Shown here: positions 25,526 through 33,808 of the stretch, one piece after another | Numbering within the stretch: the first letter of the stretch is position 1 | Layout: each line of letters opens with the position of its first letter | Notes under the pieces: model-generated | The model's database searches: none | Seen by the model: only the letters and a program-made list of their open reading frames with translations | What the model was told of the DNA's origin: nothing | NCBI GenBank assembly: GCA_002479805.1 | Contig: DLPB01000020.1 | Coordinates: forward strand, 1 to 64,000 | Length of the DNA: 64,000 nucleotides | Reading direction: 5' to 3' | Source: Micrococcales bacterium UBA7469 | GTDB lineage: Bacteria; Actinomycetota; Actinomycetes; Actinomycetales; Microbacteriaceae | Translations under genes and position numbers: made by a program

Positions 25526-26260
25526 CTAGTAGCGGGCTTTGAGAAGCTTTCTAAGCGATAGGTCCATTAGGAAACCGGTTAGACCGATAGTGAACATCGC
25601 TGCCGCAAGTTGGTCATAGGCAAGCTGGTCTCTGGAGTTCAGCACCACATAACCAAGGCCGGAATCAACACCGAGCATTTCCGCCGGCACCAAAACAATC
25701 CACGCCACCGCAACCGCCAAGCGAATACCGGTGAGTACTCCCGGCTGAATCGCCGGAATGATCACCTTGCGAACCAACTCCAACTTGGTGGCGCGGAAGG
25801 AACGTGCCAGCAATCTCCAGTCATTGGAGACACCGCGGACTGCGGCCGAAGTGGCAAGCGCCACTGGCCAGATGGCAGCGATGAAAATCAAGAACACCAC
25901 CGGAGGGGTTCCAATACCAAAAATCACCACTGCGATCGGCATCCAGGCCAAAGGCGAGATCATGCGAATGAACTGAATTGGCAGTGACACCACCTGCTCA
26001 AATGACTTTGAGATACCAAGCACCAACCCGAGCAGGTAGCCAAAAGTGATGGCCAGCAGCAATCCAAACAGCAACCTAAACAACGTGATGCCTAGATCAC
26101 CCAGTAGGTTCTGCTCGGTAACCAACAACACCAAGGCATTGGCAGTGTGAAGCGGTGTCATAAAACCCAGGATTGGGTTGGTGGCCGAGAAAAATGCGGT
26201 TCCCAGCCACCAAAGGCCCAATAGCCCTAGGACGCCAAGTGTGGTTCGAAGAGCGACCAT
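25526..26260 (-). CDS. ABC transporter permease (SsuC/TauC/NrtB type)
   Basis: This protein of about 244 residues is started at the ATG at 26260, which overlaps the stop of the binding-protein gene (TAATG). Longer frames to 26503 lie inside that gene. Six membrane segments are visible. The cytoplasmic EAA-type loop DWRLLARSFRATKLELVRKVIIPAIQP is split over residues about 150-175. It pairs with the ATPase at 27484 and the binding protein at 26260 to form a nitrate/sulfonate/taurine-type importer. Substrate is inferred only from context. Confidence 0.88.
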   Translation of the reverse strand: MVALRTTLGVLGLLGLWWLGTAFFSATNPILGFMTPLHTANALVLLVTEQNLLGDLGITLFRLLFGLLLAITFGYLLGLVLGISKSFEQVVSLPIQFIRMISPLAWMPIAVVIFGIGTPPVVFLIFIAAIWPVALATSAAVRGVSNDWRLLARSFRATKLELVRKVIIPAIQPGVLTGIRLAVAVAWIVLVPAEMLGVDSGLGYVVLNSRDQLAYDQLAAAMFTIGLTGFLMDLSLRKLLKARY

Positions 26261-27471
26261 TACGGTTTGATGGATTCTTTTCGAGTTAGCGAAGTCAGGC
26301 CGAACTTCCTGGTGCCGCCGAGCTTGTTGATGGCTCGCTCTGCTAGACCGGCAGCCACAAACTCTCGATGTGCGGTTTTTAGGTTTATCTTGTCTAGCCA
26401 AATGTTCTCGTCGTCCACGCGAGTCAAGCGCAACTGCTTGATTAGCTCGGTGGTGTAAGAAGCGTATGGGTAAGGCTGGAAGGTGATGCGCTGTGACTTC
26501 CAAGCCTCGTTTTGAATCGCGGTCGGGTAGTCAGCCTTCGAGTAGGAATTCAGCGCTTTGGTAATCGCAGCCGGAGCCTGTGGCAGGTAGTTCTTTAGAA
26601 CATCCGATGCCGTTGCACGATTCTTGTTCAACCACAACTGAGCCTCGGCAATGGAATCAACAATCGCCTGAGCGGCAAGCGGGTTGGAGCTAACTAGGTC
26701 GCCACGAACCACGGTCACGCAGCAAGCGTGATCGCGCCAAACATCACCGGTAAAGCGAAGGATCTTTCCAATACCGTTTACCTCAGCTAGTGCATTGAAT
26801 GGTTCAGCCACCACGTATCCGGCGATGGTCTTGGCGGCCAGTGCCGGTGGCATCTCTGAAGGTGGCAAAACCACAAGCTTCACAGTCTTGTTGGCAACAC
26901 TTGGCTCACCAGATAGCGCTACCTTTAGACCCTCTTTGCGCAAGAGCTGCTGCAGAATCACGTTGTGGATGGAATACCAGAACGGGACCGCAATCGTCTT
27001 GCCAGCAAGCTCAGCAACGCTATTGATGTCCTTGGCGACCGTCAGTGCCGAACCATCGGTGTGGTTCCAGGAGATCACCCTGACATCCTGCTTGGCCTCA
27101 AAGCGCAGCTGCAGCGCCAGTGGCATTAGTAGGTGCACCACATCGACCTGCTTGGCTGCAAATGCCTCAGCGATTGAAGGCCAAGATCTGAACAGGGTTG
27201 GCTGGGCAACCTTGATCTGGTTCTTCTCGAAGTAACCATTGCCATGTGCAACTAACAGCGGGGCTGAGTCGGTGATTGGCAGGTAACCAATCTTCAAAGT
27301 GCCAAGGCGCTCGTGCCAGGCTGCAGCGTTTGCCTCTGTTGGTGAGAACAGCTCTGAACCTACCGCTGCAACCGCAGTACCGGCGGCAACAACTTTTAGA
27401 AGTGAACGACGATCGAGCAGACCAAATTCGTTTAGACCGTATTCGGCCAGTGAGGTGTGTGAGTGGGACAT
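26260..27471 (-). CDS. ABC transporter substrate-binding protein, SsuA/NrtA-like, Tat-type signal
   Basis: This 403-residue protein has a twin-arginine leader: DRRSLLKVVAAGTAV at residues 20-34. Then comes a solute-binding fold with LGTLKIGYLPITDSAPLLVAHGNG, typical of the NMT1/SsuA/NrtA family. AFAAKQVDVVHLLMPLALQ and AKTIAGYVVAEPFNALAEV are also diagnostic. The lack of a lipobox and the Tat motif suggest export of a folded protein. Nitrate-, sulfonate- and pyrimidine-precursor-binding members all look alike at this level. The adjoining flavoenzyme and flavin reductase point to an organic, possibly sulfur-containing, ligand. Confidence 0.87.
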   Translation of the reverse strand: MSHSHTSLAEYGLNEFGLLDRRSLLKVVAAGTAVAAVGSELFSPTEANAAAWHERLGTLKIGYLPITDSAPLLVAHGNGYFEKNQIKVAQPTLFRSWPSIAEAFAAKQVDVVHLLMPLALQLRFEAKQDVRVISWNHTDGSALTVAKDINSVAELAGKTIAVPFWYSIHNVILQQLLRKEGLKVALSGEPSVANKTVKLVVLPPSEMPPALAAKTIAGYVVAEPFNALAEVNGIGKILRFTGDVWRDHACCVTVVRGDLVSSNPLAAQAIVDSIAEAQLWLNKNRATASDVLKNYLPQAPAAITKALNSYSKADYPTAIQNEAWKSQRITFQPYPYASYTTELIKQLRLTRVDDENIWLDKINLKTAHREFVAAGLAERAINKLGGTRKFGLTSLTRKESIKP

Positions 27472-27483
27472 TTTCTTCTTTCT

Positions 27484-28194
27484 TTAGATTTGGAATGTGA
27501 TCTGTTGTTTGAGGTCAGCGCTGTCGAATTGATCTGGGTGATATTCGATCAGCTCAGAACCCGAAGATTTAAGGACTAGGACGCGAGAGGCGATAGATAC
27601 TGCCTCTTCGATGTCATGTGTAACCAAGACCGCAGTTAGCGATAGCTCACTAACAATGGACTTGATCCAACGCTGCAAACTTTTTCTGGTGACGGCGTCG
27701 ACCGCAGAGAAAGGCTCATCCAAAAGCAGCAAATTTGGGTCAACAATCGCCGCTCTTGCGATGCCAACACGCTGTGCCTGGCCACCGCTAAGTTCAGAGA
27801 TCTTGCGCTCTGCTAAGTCACCAATCCCGAAGCGTTCAAGAAGAGCTGTGCTCTTTTCGCGCAGTTCTGTCTTCGAAACACTTACCGCTTCAGAAATAGC
27901 AGCAAACTCAAAACCAAACTCGACATTCTGTTGAACGCTGAGCCATGGCAGCAAAACGGAATCCTGAAAAGCAATTGCGGTGTTGATCTTGCTTGAACCC
28001 TTGATCTCAATCTGACCGCTGGTGGGTTGAATCAGTCCTGCAAGCGCCTGGAGCAGGGTCGACTTACCAGCGCCTGAGGAACCTACAAGCGCAACTAGTT
28101 CGCCAGGTGCAATCTCAAAGTCAAGGTTCGCGAGAATTTGGTTGCCACCGCGGGTAACGCTTAGCGCTGAGACTTTAGCTGCGAAATTTCCCAT
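27484..28194 (-). CDS. ABC transporter ATP-binding protein (SsuB/TauB type)
   Basis: This 236-residue ATPase has Walker A GSSGAGKST at residues 38-46 and the signature LSGGQAQRVGIARA. Walker B is LLLLDEPFSAVD, and the switch His lies in VLVTHDIEEA. Like SsuB/TauB it has a short C-terminal tail. The ATG follows AGGGGAG and lies 34 bases inside the end of the flavoenzyme gene, so the four genes from 29722 down to 25526 form one operon: DUF4242, flavoenzyme, ATPase, binding protein, permease. Confidence 0.9.
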   Translation of the reverse strand: MGNFAAKVSALSVTRGGNQILANLDFEIAPGELVALVGSSGAGKSTLLQALAGLIQPTSGQIEIKGSSKINTAIAFQDSVLLPWLSVQQNVEFGFEFAAISEAVSVSKTELREKSTALLERFGIGDLAERKISELSGGQAQRVGIARAAIVDPNLLLLDEPFSAVDAVTRKSLQRWIKSIVSELSLTAVLVTHDIEEAVSIASRVLVLKSSGSELIEYHPDQFDSADLKQQITFQI

Positions 28195-29216
28195 CGCAAA
28201 CTCCCCTCGGTTGGCGCTTGAACAGACAAGAAAAGCGACTCGCGAACCCGTCTAGAAGTTGGGTTTGCCACAAAGTAACCGCGACCTCCAACACTTGCCA
28301 GTTCGACGCGACTGACTGCCTGGGCCAGTAACGCAGCGGCTAGACGCACCTCAAGGTATGGCAGTGGGTCTTGACGTGCTGGGAGGTCATCGAAGTTCTG
28401 TTGACGCTCAAGTAACTCGCTCCAGGTGGACTCCAGCTCATCGAACTGAGCTTGAAGTGAGGCAATCTCTTCAGCAAAGGGAGCGGCACTTGGAGCTGCT
28501 GTTGCAGCTTCAAGTGAAGCCTTAGTTAGTCCTAAGCAGAAGGCACTCTGCAAGAGCAAAAACCTCGGGCGCATCCTCGAGAAAAACTCGTCAACCGAGG
28601 CGTCAAAGGCGTAATCCGAAGAGAGTTCAAGTCCTTCAAAACGAACCGTTCCGGATGCTGTTGCATTAAGTGCAAGCAATCCCTCGGCAGGCTTGACGCT
28701 GACTCCCGCAAAAGATAGTTCCGATGCAAATAATCTGCGCTCTCCTGTCTCAGGCTCGCGAGCGGCAAAGATGACCAAAGTGTCAGGGTAGAGATTTGAT
28801 GCCCATGGAATGACGCCATCAATTAAGTACTTATCTCCGGCCCTTTGGAAGGTGACTGGTAGCAGCTCTTTGCCGGAGCGATCAGCCAACGCGGTAGCCA
28901 AGGCGGTGGAGCCAATTCTTGAACCAGAAAGGAGCTCAGGCAGGCGGTTCTCGCGAAGCCAGTCGGTGCCAAATCGATCAACATATTCGCTGGTCATACG
29001 GTGAGACCAGGTAACAAAAGAAGACGACAGGCACTTAGATGCCAATTCGCTGATCAGCTTGCCGCTGTCAGCAATTGGCGCTGTGCTCTGCGACAGACCG
29101 GAATCAATAAATCCGTTAGCGACCAGCTGGTGCAAAAACTCTCGGAGATTCTCCGGCTTGGTGTCGGTCTCCAGCGAATCCGGGACCAAGTCCAAAGCTG
29201 TGGTTAGGGTCGACAT
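28161..29216 (-). CDS. Acyl-CoA dehydrogenase-like flavoenzyme
   Basis: This protein of about 351 residues has an acyl-CoA dehydrogenase fold. An N-terminal helical part carries SFVTWSHRMTSEYVDRFG. A middle beta domain holds DKYLIDGVIPWASNLYPDTLVIFAAR, and the C-terminal helical part ends with VGGRGYFVANPTSRRVRESLFL. The catalytic Glu of true dehydrogenases is not evident. The fold is shared by flavin-dependent monooxygenases such as DszC and SfnC, and a flavin reductase is divergently encoded next door, so a two-component monooxygenase is a reasonable guess. GTG (29219) and ATG (29216) are both possible starts; the GTG overlaps the upstream stop. Confidence 0.75.
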   Translation of the reverse strand: MSTLTTALDLVPDSLETDTKPENLREFLHQLVANGFIDSGLSQSTAPIADSGKLISELASKCLSSSFVTWSHRMTSEYVDRFGTDWLRENRLPELLSGSRIGSTALATALADRSGKELLPVTFQRAGDKYLIDGVIPWASNLYPDTLVIFAAREPETGERRLFASELSFAGVSVKPAEGLLALNATASGTVRFEGLELSSDYAFDASVDEFFSRMRPRFLLLQSAFCLGLTKASLEAATAAPSAAPFAEEIASLQAQFDELESTWSELLERQQNFDDLPARQDPLPYLEVRLAAALLAQAVSRVELASVGGRGYFVANPTSRRVRESLFLSVQAPTEGSLRWEISQLKSQR

Positions 29217-29218
29217 CA

Positions 29219-29722
29219 CTAACCCAACTGGTGCAAGCGAGAGATCGGGGTGTCGACAATTTCGCGGGCACGAATAACCGCTTCTTCACTTTCACCGTCG
29301 TAGAAGCAAAGGCACTTAACCATGTCTTCACGAACATAGGTGCGAAGGAACTTCACGTCATCGATGCCGGCGTAAAGCGGAGACTTCTCCTTCTTACGTG
29401 CCAGGTAGCGATCCATGGTTAGGCCCTCTGGGAAGTCCCACTCAACCAGGTATTGCCCCTTCGGCTTTAGGCGCTTGATGTCTTCAAGCTCCGCTCCAAC
29501 CAAGCGAACTTGAGCTAGATCAGAAAGCTGCAACCCAGCGGCTAGCAAAAGTGAGCGAAGTCCCTCGATTTCGCTCGCCTCTACTACGGCGAAAACCTGC
29601 TTGCCATCTTTGGTCACCTGGGACTCAATCAACTCAGCATCGCTACCAAGTGCATCGGCAACCTTGCCCAAAAAGGCATTCACTTCTAGGTCTGAGTTGA
29701 TAAGTTCTGCGACAAATAGCAT
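29219..29722 (-). CDS. DUF4242 protein, two-part
   Basis: This 167-residue protein starts at the ATG at 29722, with AAGGAG five bases before. The N-terminal half (about 1-85) is a small alpha/beta unit: MLFVAELINSDLEVNAFLGKV. The C-terminal half is a DUF4242-type ferredoxin-like fold: GQYLVEWDFPEGLTMDRYLA, FLRTYVREDMVKCLCFYDGES and DTPISRLHQ. One DUF4242 protein of Streptomyces has been described as nickel-binding, but the function of the family is unclear. It is the first gene of the ABC importer/flavoenzyme operon. Two Cys in MVKCLCFYDG could bind metal. Confidence 0.75.
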   Translation of the reverse strand: MLFVAELINSDLEVNAFLGKVADALGSDAELIESQVTKDGKQVFAVVEASEIEGLRSLLLAAGLQLSDLAQVRLVGAELEDIKRLKPKGQYLVEWDFPEGLTMDRYLARKKEKSPLYAGIDDVKFLRTYVREDMVKCLCFYDGESEEAVIRAREIVDTPISRLHQLG

Positions 29723-29814
29723 TCGAGCTCCTTGGTTGATGATGGAAAAAGAATTCCATTGTTTTTTTTGGGCTCCAAATTTGTTGCGAATAGTTACTTT
29801 TGTTACACATCGGT

Positions 29815-29843
29815 TTGGAAAAGCGCGATCAACTTTGTAACTT
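29815..29843 (+). promoter_or_regulatory. Leaderless promoter of the flavin reductase gene
   Basis: TTGGAA (29815-29820), a 17-base spacer and TAACTT (29838-29843) end six bases before the ATG at 29850, so the message should start at or next to the start codon. Three GTTAC half-sites (29793, 29802 and inverted at 29837) lie in the same divergent region. Confidence 0.65.
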
Positions 29844-29849
29844 TCTCTG

Positions 29850-30317
29850 ATGAGCCTTACGCCTGAGCAGTTCAAAGAGTTTTTCAGACACCACGCCGCT
29901 GGTGTCTCGCTAGTCACTGTTTTCGATGAAAATCGCCAGCCATTCGGATTTACAGCATCTTCCTTGGCATCGCTAAGTGCAGAGCCTGCTCATGCCACCG
30001 TGAACCTTGCTGCCAACACCAGCACCTCAAAAATCATTGCGGTTGGTTCCAAGGTCTCGGTCCACACCCTGGCAAAAGATCACCTTGGACTTGCCAAAGA
30101 GTTGGCCGGTCCAAGGGAAGAGCGATTTACATCTGAAGGCTGGGACTTAAAGCTTGCTGCACCAGAAAACAAAAATGCCTCAGCAATACTTAGGGCAGAG
30201 GTTTCCGAGATTCATCCGGTTGCCGGTAGCTTGATTTTGGTGTTGCGGGCCTATGAGTCCGAGACCTTTGTCTTTCCGGAGCACCCATTGGTCTATTTCA
30301 ATAGAGAGTTCATCTAA
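29850..30317 (+). CDS. Flavin reductase family protein
   Basis: This 155-residue protein of the HpaC/flavin reductase-like family has FFRHHAAGVSLVTVFDENRQPFGFTASSLASLSAEP near residues 9-45. That is the family's GVTVVT...GFTASSFTSVS pattern. It ends with HPLVYFNREF, matching the usual LLYFRRRF. Such enzymes supply reduced FMN or FAD to a partner monooxygenase. The divergent operon encodes an acyl-CoA-dehydrogenase-like flavoenzyme, its likely partner. No ribosome site is present, and a promoter ends six bases upstream, so the transcript is probably leaderless. Confidence 0.9.
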   Translation: MSLTPEQFKEFFRHHAAGVSLVTVFDENRQPFGFTASSLASLSAEPAHATVNLAANTSTSKIIAVGSKVSVHTLAKDHLGLAKELAGPREERFTSEGWDLKLAAPENKNASAILRAEVSEIHPVAGSLILVLRAYESETFVFPEHPLVYFNREFI

Positions 30318-30363
30318 AAACCCGAGTTAGCCATCGGCTTTAGTTCAGACTATGCTTTCCCTC

Positions 30364-30451
30364 GGAGAATTCGCCTAGTGGCCTATGGCGCACGCTTGGA
30401 AAGCGTGTTGGGTGCAAGCCCTCGGGGGTTCGAATCCCCCATTCTCCGCCA
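30364..30451 (+). tRNA. tRNA-Ser(GGA)
   Basis: A class II tRNA with acceptor GGAGAAT/ATTCTCC, anticodon loop TTGGAAA (anticodon GGA, reading TCC), a long variable arm and T arm GGGGG-TTCGAAT-CCCCC. The CCA end is encoded (30449-30451). A terminator-like hairpin follows. Confidence 0.97.
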
Positions 30452-30453
30452 GC

Positions 30454-30505
30454 AGCTCCCTTGATTTAGAGCCTCAGAAGGTTCTTTTGAGAGGGAGTTT
30501 TTGTT
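30454..30505 (+). terminator. Probable terminator after tRNA-Ser
   Basis: CTCCCT and AGGGAG enclose an inner GAGCC/GGTTC stem, followed by TTTTTG. It lies a few bases after the CCA end. The interrupted stem makes the call moderate. Confidence 0.5.
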
Positions 30506-30615
30506 TGATTGTGCAAGTGTGTGTGCAAATACCCAACGGATCGCCTTTTGGAGGACTCGAAGACCATAGCTTCGATGCAAAAGATACAACGAATAGGCTT
30601 GCATCAGGGGGAATC

Positions 30616-31083
30616 ATGAGCTCATCTTCAGCACGTTACCGAAACTTAGTGAATCTGCTGATTCTGTTCTTCGGCGGTTATGTCGCTGCAGTCTTGATCG
30701 CTTGGGTAGTGCTTTTGGTCGACCATTTGCTGAATGGTGGTCCAGAGAGCGCACTGTCAATCCTGACCCCGGCTGGGCTATTTATATTGATGCCACTGGC
30801 ATCTCTGTTCTCGTTGTTTTTCTTTATCCCACTCGCGGCTATCTTGGGGTTCTCCCTCCTGGCGATAGAGACCTCAAAGCCAAAGAAAAAAGTTGTAGCG
30901 GTAAGCCTTGCAGTTTTCATCGGCGGGACAGGCTTGCTTTACGCAATCTGGGGCGGCCCTGCGGCCATGATCATGGGAAGCAGCCTTTTTCTCGCCATTT
31001 GGCTCGGCGTTGGGCTGTTGCTAGTGATTGCATTCAGAAAGCTCTGGCCTTCGATAGATGTCGTTAGCCCTCACAAGTCCTGA
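30616..31083 (+). CDS. Membrane protein of unknown function, four to five helices
   Basis: This 155-residue protein is started at the ATG at 30616, with AGGGGG just upstream. An in-frame extension back to 30385 would run through the tRNA and is not credible. Hydrophobic segments lie at about 11-35, 50-68, 72-88, 97-117 and 120-140. No family is recognised. It opens a stretch of small membrane proteins downstream of tRNA-Ser and overlaps the converging gene by 13 bases. Confidence 0.65.
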   Translation: MSSSSARYRNLVNLLILFFGGYVAAVLIAWVVLLVDHLLNGGPESALSILTPAGLFILMPLASLFSLFFFIPLAAILGFSLLAIETSKPKKKVVAVSLAVFIGGTGLLYAIWGGPAAMIMGSSLFLAIWLGVGLLLVIAFRKLWPSIDVVSPHKS

Positions 31084-31334
31084 TCAGGTTTATTTCCTAA
31101 TCCTTCTATTTCAAGAGAGCCGACTTCTTCGGTTGGTGATTCTTCGGCGCTTTTCATGGCTAGGTTGAAAAACCAAAACGCCATTCCCCAAGGGATCAAG
31201 ATACTCGGAAGGACAATCGCTAACCCAACAAAAAGCTGAGAGCCCACTTGATTTCCTGTCCCCGACAGCCAAGGGAGGAACGCAGACCCGATTAGAAAAA
31301 ACGCAATAGCGAGTAATCCATAGATTCTCTTCAT
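31071..31334 (-). CDS. Small two-helix membrane protein
   Basis: This 87-residue protein starts at the ATG at 31334, which overlaps the stop of the HTH gene (ATGA). Two hydrophobic stretches are seen: MKRIYGLLAIAFFLIGSAF and LFVGLAIVLPSILIPWGMAF. The tail is acidic. It is probably the third gene of the DUF2975-HTH module and translated by coupling, since no ribosome site is visible. Function is unknown. Confidence 0.6.
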   Translation of the reverse strand: MKRIYGLLAIAFFLIGSAFLPWLSGTGNQVGSQLFVGLAIVLPSILIPWGMAFWFFNLAMKSAEESPTEEVGSLEIEGLGNKPDQDL

Positions 31335-31588
31335 GATTCGGTGAAAGTGCTCTGACTGGCTTGGTGCTTCCCTAATGATGCACCATCCGATACAAACCTC
31401 AGAATGTCGCCTGGTTGGCACTTAAGTGCCCGGCATAGAGCCTCTAATGTCGAAAAACGTATTGCCTTCGCGCGATTGTTTTTGAGCACAAAGAGATTGG
31501 CCTGAGTAATCCCAACGAGATCTGCAAGCTCGGCGACCGTAAGTCCGAGCTTTGCCCGCTGGGCTTCGAAGTCAACAACAATCGCCAT
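31331..31588 (-). CDS. YozG-like XRE helix-turn-helix regulator
   Basis: This 85-residue single-domain regulator has the HTH at about residues 14-62: KLGLTVAELADLVGITQANL, then STLEALCRALKCQPGDIL. This matches the YozG/Cro-C1 group that is nearly always encoded with a DUF2975 membrane protein, as here, where its ATG touches the DUF2975 stop. Such pairs are thought to sense an envelope or membrane state, but ligands are unknown. Confidence 0.9.
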   Translation of the reverse strand: MAIVVDFEAQRAKLGLTVAELADLVGITQANLFVLKNNRAKAIRFSTLEALCRALKCQPGDILRFVSDGASLGKHQASQSTFTES

Positions 31589-32073
31589 TAGATGACCTCA
31601 CTTAATTCGTCAGAGTGAGCGACAGCCTTCCGGAGCAATCCGAGCAAGACTCTCGTAACTAGCGAAACGGCAAGCGACACGAGCGCAAAGACCGACAAGA
31701 CGATGAGAATCACTGGCGGCAGAGTGTTCTTCAGAGTCAGCCAAATCCCAATCAAGACAAATGATCCTGCAAGGGCGGCAGAGGTGCGAACGAGCCAACG
31801 GATTGGACCATAGGAGGTCGGAGCCAGCATTTTGTCTAGCTTGATGCGGCGCAGCAGAACCAAGATCAGGCCCAAAATGGCTACTCCGAGTCCAACAGGA
31901 ATGCCCAACAACAAAACCAAGATCGCGAAATCAAACTGATATTCAGAAAACTCATCGGTGAGCTCTCCAGCCAGCGCTGGGACGAGCACGATCAGCCCGA
32001 ACGATCCGATCAAGACCAGCGCCCATAGAACTATTGATGCAGTGAGTTCGACCACTCTCTTTGATTTTTCCAT
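31588..32073 (-). CDS. DUF2975 membrane protein
   Basis: This 161-residue protein has four membrane segments at about 10-33, 46-72, 91-110 and 118-144. The DUF2975 pattern LLRRIKLDKMLAPTSYGPIRWL lies near residues 73-92 and is probably the cytoplasmic signalling part. It is followed with one-base overlap by the YozG-like regulator. The start is the ATG at 32073 after GGAAGTAACTT. Family-level call is good; function is unknown. Confidence 0.85.
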   Translation of the reverse strand: MEKSKRVVELTASIVLWALVLIGSFGLIVLVPALAGELTDEFSEYQFDFAILVLLLGIPVGLGVAILGLILVLLRRIKLDKMLAPTSYGPIRWLVRTSAALAGSFVLIGIWLTLKNTLPPVILIVLSVFALVSLAVSLVTRVLLGLLRKAVAHSDELSEVI

Positions 32074-32160
32074 AAGTTACTTCCTGTCTTACTATCGAAA
32101 AACAATACATTGATTATCAATAGGTAAGCAAGTTACTTATACTGTTCCGAGGGGGTATTT

Positions 32161-32442
32161 ATGAAGCGTCTACAAATCTGGGCCACGAGTATTTTCAAGG
32201 ACGGCACCGCTCCAACCCATTCGCTGGCCATTGCAGCCTTTGGCTTGGCATTCTTCATGCCATTTATTGGTTTTGCACTTGCCTTCATCGCTCGGACCCA
32301 GATTGCTTTTTCTGACGGCAAGTATTCGGGAGACCGACTCGCTCTGGCCGCGATCATTATTGCTCCACTAGCGCAGTTCTCAACTCTGATCTTTGGAGCC
32401 ATTTGGGTTCTGGCCATGGTGGTCATTCCAGGAAACTTCTAA
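32161..32442 (+). CDS. Small DUF4190-like membrane protein
   Basis: This 93-residue protein has two strong membrane segments: LAIAAFGLAFFMPFIGFALA and LALAAIIIAPLAQFSTLIFG. The loop AFIARTQIAFSDGKYSGDRLALAAI lies between them, in two parts. That loop, with its I(A)R.QI...G..G..LA pattern, is typical of DUF4190 proteins. GAGGGGG precedes the ATG. It is divergent from the DUF2975 gene and converges on the next with a 3-base gap. Confidence 0.75.
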   Translation: MKRLQIWATSIFKDGTAPTHSLAIAAFGLAFFMPFIGFALAFIARTQIAFSDGKYSGDRLALAAIIIAPLAQFSTLIFGAIWVLAMVVIPGNF

Positions 32443-32445
32443 GCT

Positions 32446-33219
32446 CTAGGAAGCCGTAAAGATTTCATCTCCAAGTTGGACGGTATTCCCCCGAGACTTT
32501 TGCACTTCAGCAAGGACGAAGAAGTCAGGTCCAAGTTCCTTGGCCAGATCTTGAGCAAAAGACCTGCTGGCCTCATTGAACTGCTCTTTAGATCGCTTCG
32601 AAGCCCATTCAAAGGTTGTGTTTTCTTCGTTCCAGTTTGTCGATGATTCAAAAAGTTTGGATAGGGCAAGTCCGCGGCTTTTGAGCTCCGGTGAAATAGG
32701 AGCTTGGCCTGCTTCATCCATAACTTCGTTATCAAACCACACTGGCCAATTCCCTTGCATGTGCATCACCCGGATTCTGACCGAGATTTTGCCGCGGTAT
32801 CGCCTGGTCTGGATCAAGGCCGAGCCGGCCAAAAGTACCCCGATTGCCATCAGTGCGGGAGCGGAATAGACGTAAACCAAAATCAGGAAGTTGTGGATAG
32901 GAGACCGTGGACCCCAAGCAAATGCCGCAGCCGCGTGGGGAAACAGAAACGAGAAACCCTGAACGCTCGCAGCAATCAACTGCGCTGAAATGAAGATCTT
33001 GTCACGAGAAACTACTGGGGTTTTTCCGACCAGAGCATGAGCCGCGGAAATGGCAGCAAACCAAACAACTGCAGATAGCACCAACCACCCGGCAAAAAAG
33101 AAGAGCACAGCTGGAAGGTTCCCCAAAACACTTTCCGTAGCGCTCACACCGTTCATGAGGATCAGCACAAGGCCAAGACCTGACATCAACGAAAATGTCA
33201 CCCAGGGACGCTGGATCAA
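32446..33219 (-). CDS. Membrane protein with soluble C-terminal domain, unknown
   Basis: This 257-residue protein has four membrane segments in its first 135 residues and a soluble, charged C-terminal half: basic RRYRGKISVRIRV, then an acidic EENTTFEWASKRSKEQ region. No family is recognised. The TTG start overlaps the upstream stop (TTGA), so it is coupled to the 33216-33692 gene and is probably a partner of it. Confidence 0.6.
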   Translation of the reverse strand: MIQRPWVTFSLMSGLGLVLILMNGVSATESVLGNLPAVLFFFAGWLVLSAVVWFAAISAAHALVGKTPVVSRDKIFISAQLIAASVQGFSFLFPHAAAAFAWGPRSPIHNFLILVYVYSAPALMAIGVLLAGSALIQTRRYRGKISVRIRVMHMQGNWPVWFDNEVMDEAGQAPISPELKSRGLALSKLFESSTNWNEENTTFEWASKRSKEQFNEASRSFAQDLAKELGPDFFVLAEVQKSRGNTVQLGDEIFTAS

Positions 33220-33692
33220 GACAAGCTCTCCGCTTTTTGCTTTGCCCTTGTTGGAGTATTACCCACGGCGAAAATACCCAGCACCCAAATGAGGGATCCC
33301 AGGAACGTCAGCCCGATTGTTATCAACCAGGCAGCCCCGCCATCGTCGATGTAATCCTCAGGTTGAATCGGCTCTTGGTTGAAAGGCCATTGAAAGTACC
33401 AAATTCGAAACGCCAGCAACAGTGATGTGATGACTGTCGCATTGACAAAACCTGAAACCAGGGCCGACAAGATGCCAACCTTGACTGGCAGTTTGCGGGT
33501 TCTCAAAATTGCGATCAAAACGAAGGTCAAGGTCGCTACCGCGAACAAGGTTGAAAAGGTGCCGAATAGCAGGCTCGGACCAATCTTCGTCCCCCACAGG
33601 TTTGCTGTAGCAAGAGCCACTAAAAACGCTGCAGGTGTAGTCAAGACATGCAGCTCTCTGAGTAGATGTGCCGCTGGGCCAGTTTTTGTCAT
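33216..33692 (-). CDS. Membrane protein of unknown function
   Basis: This 158-residue protein is started at the ATG at 33692 with AAGGGGG five bases upstream. Four hydrophobic segments lie at about 21-38, 43-63, 74-94 and 126-147. The third loop is acidic (NQEPIQPEDYIDDGG). No family is recognised. It forms a two-gene operon with the next gene through a TTGA overlap. Confidence 0.6.
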   Translation of the reverse strand: MTKTGPAAHLLRELHVLTTPAAFLVALATANLWGTKIGPSLLFGTFSTLFAVATLTFVLIAILRTRKLPVKVGILSALVSGFVNATVITSLLLAFRIWYFQWPFNQEPIQPEDYIDDGGAAWLITIGLTFLGSLIWVLGIFAVGNTPTRAKQKAESLS

Positions 33693-33808
33693 GAATCCCC
33701 CTTGCTTCAAAGTCTATTTCAGACAACATTGCGTTAGATGCCGCTCAAATTCCAACCTGTCCGCCAATAACTGCCTCGGTCTGATGCAGAAAAACTCTCT
33801 TCCGCAGT

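Noticed and set aside
26261..26503. 81-residue N-terminal extension of the ABC permease
   Set aside because: It overlaps the binding-protein gene in another frame and is Arg/His-rich; the TAATG overlap gives a normal permease start.
30383..30604. Minus-strand frame of 73 codons over tRNA-Ser, and the plus-strand extension 30385-30615
   Set aside because: Both read through the tRNA gene; such frames are a common annotation artefact. The real membrane-protein start is the ATG at 30616 with its own ribosome site.
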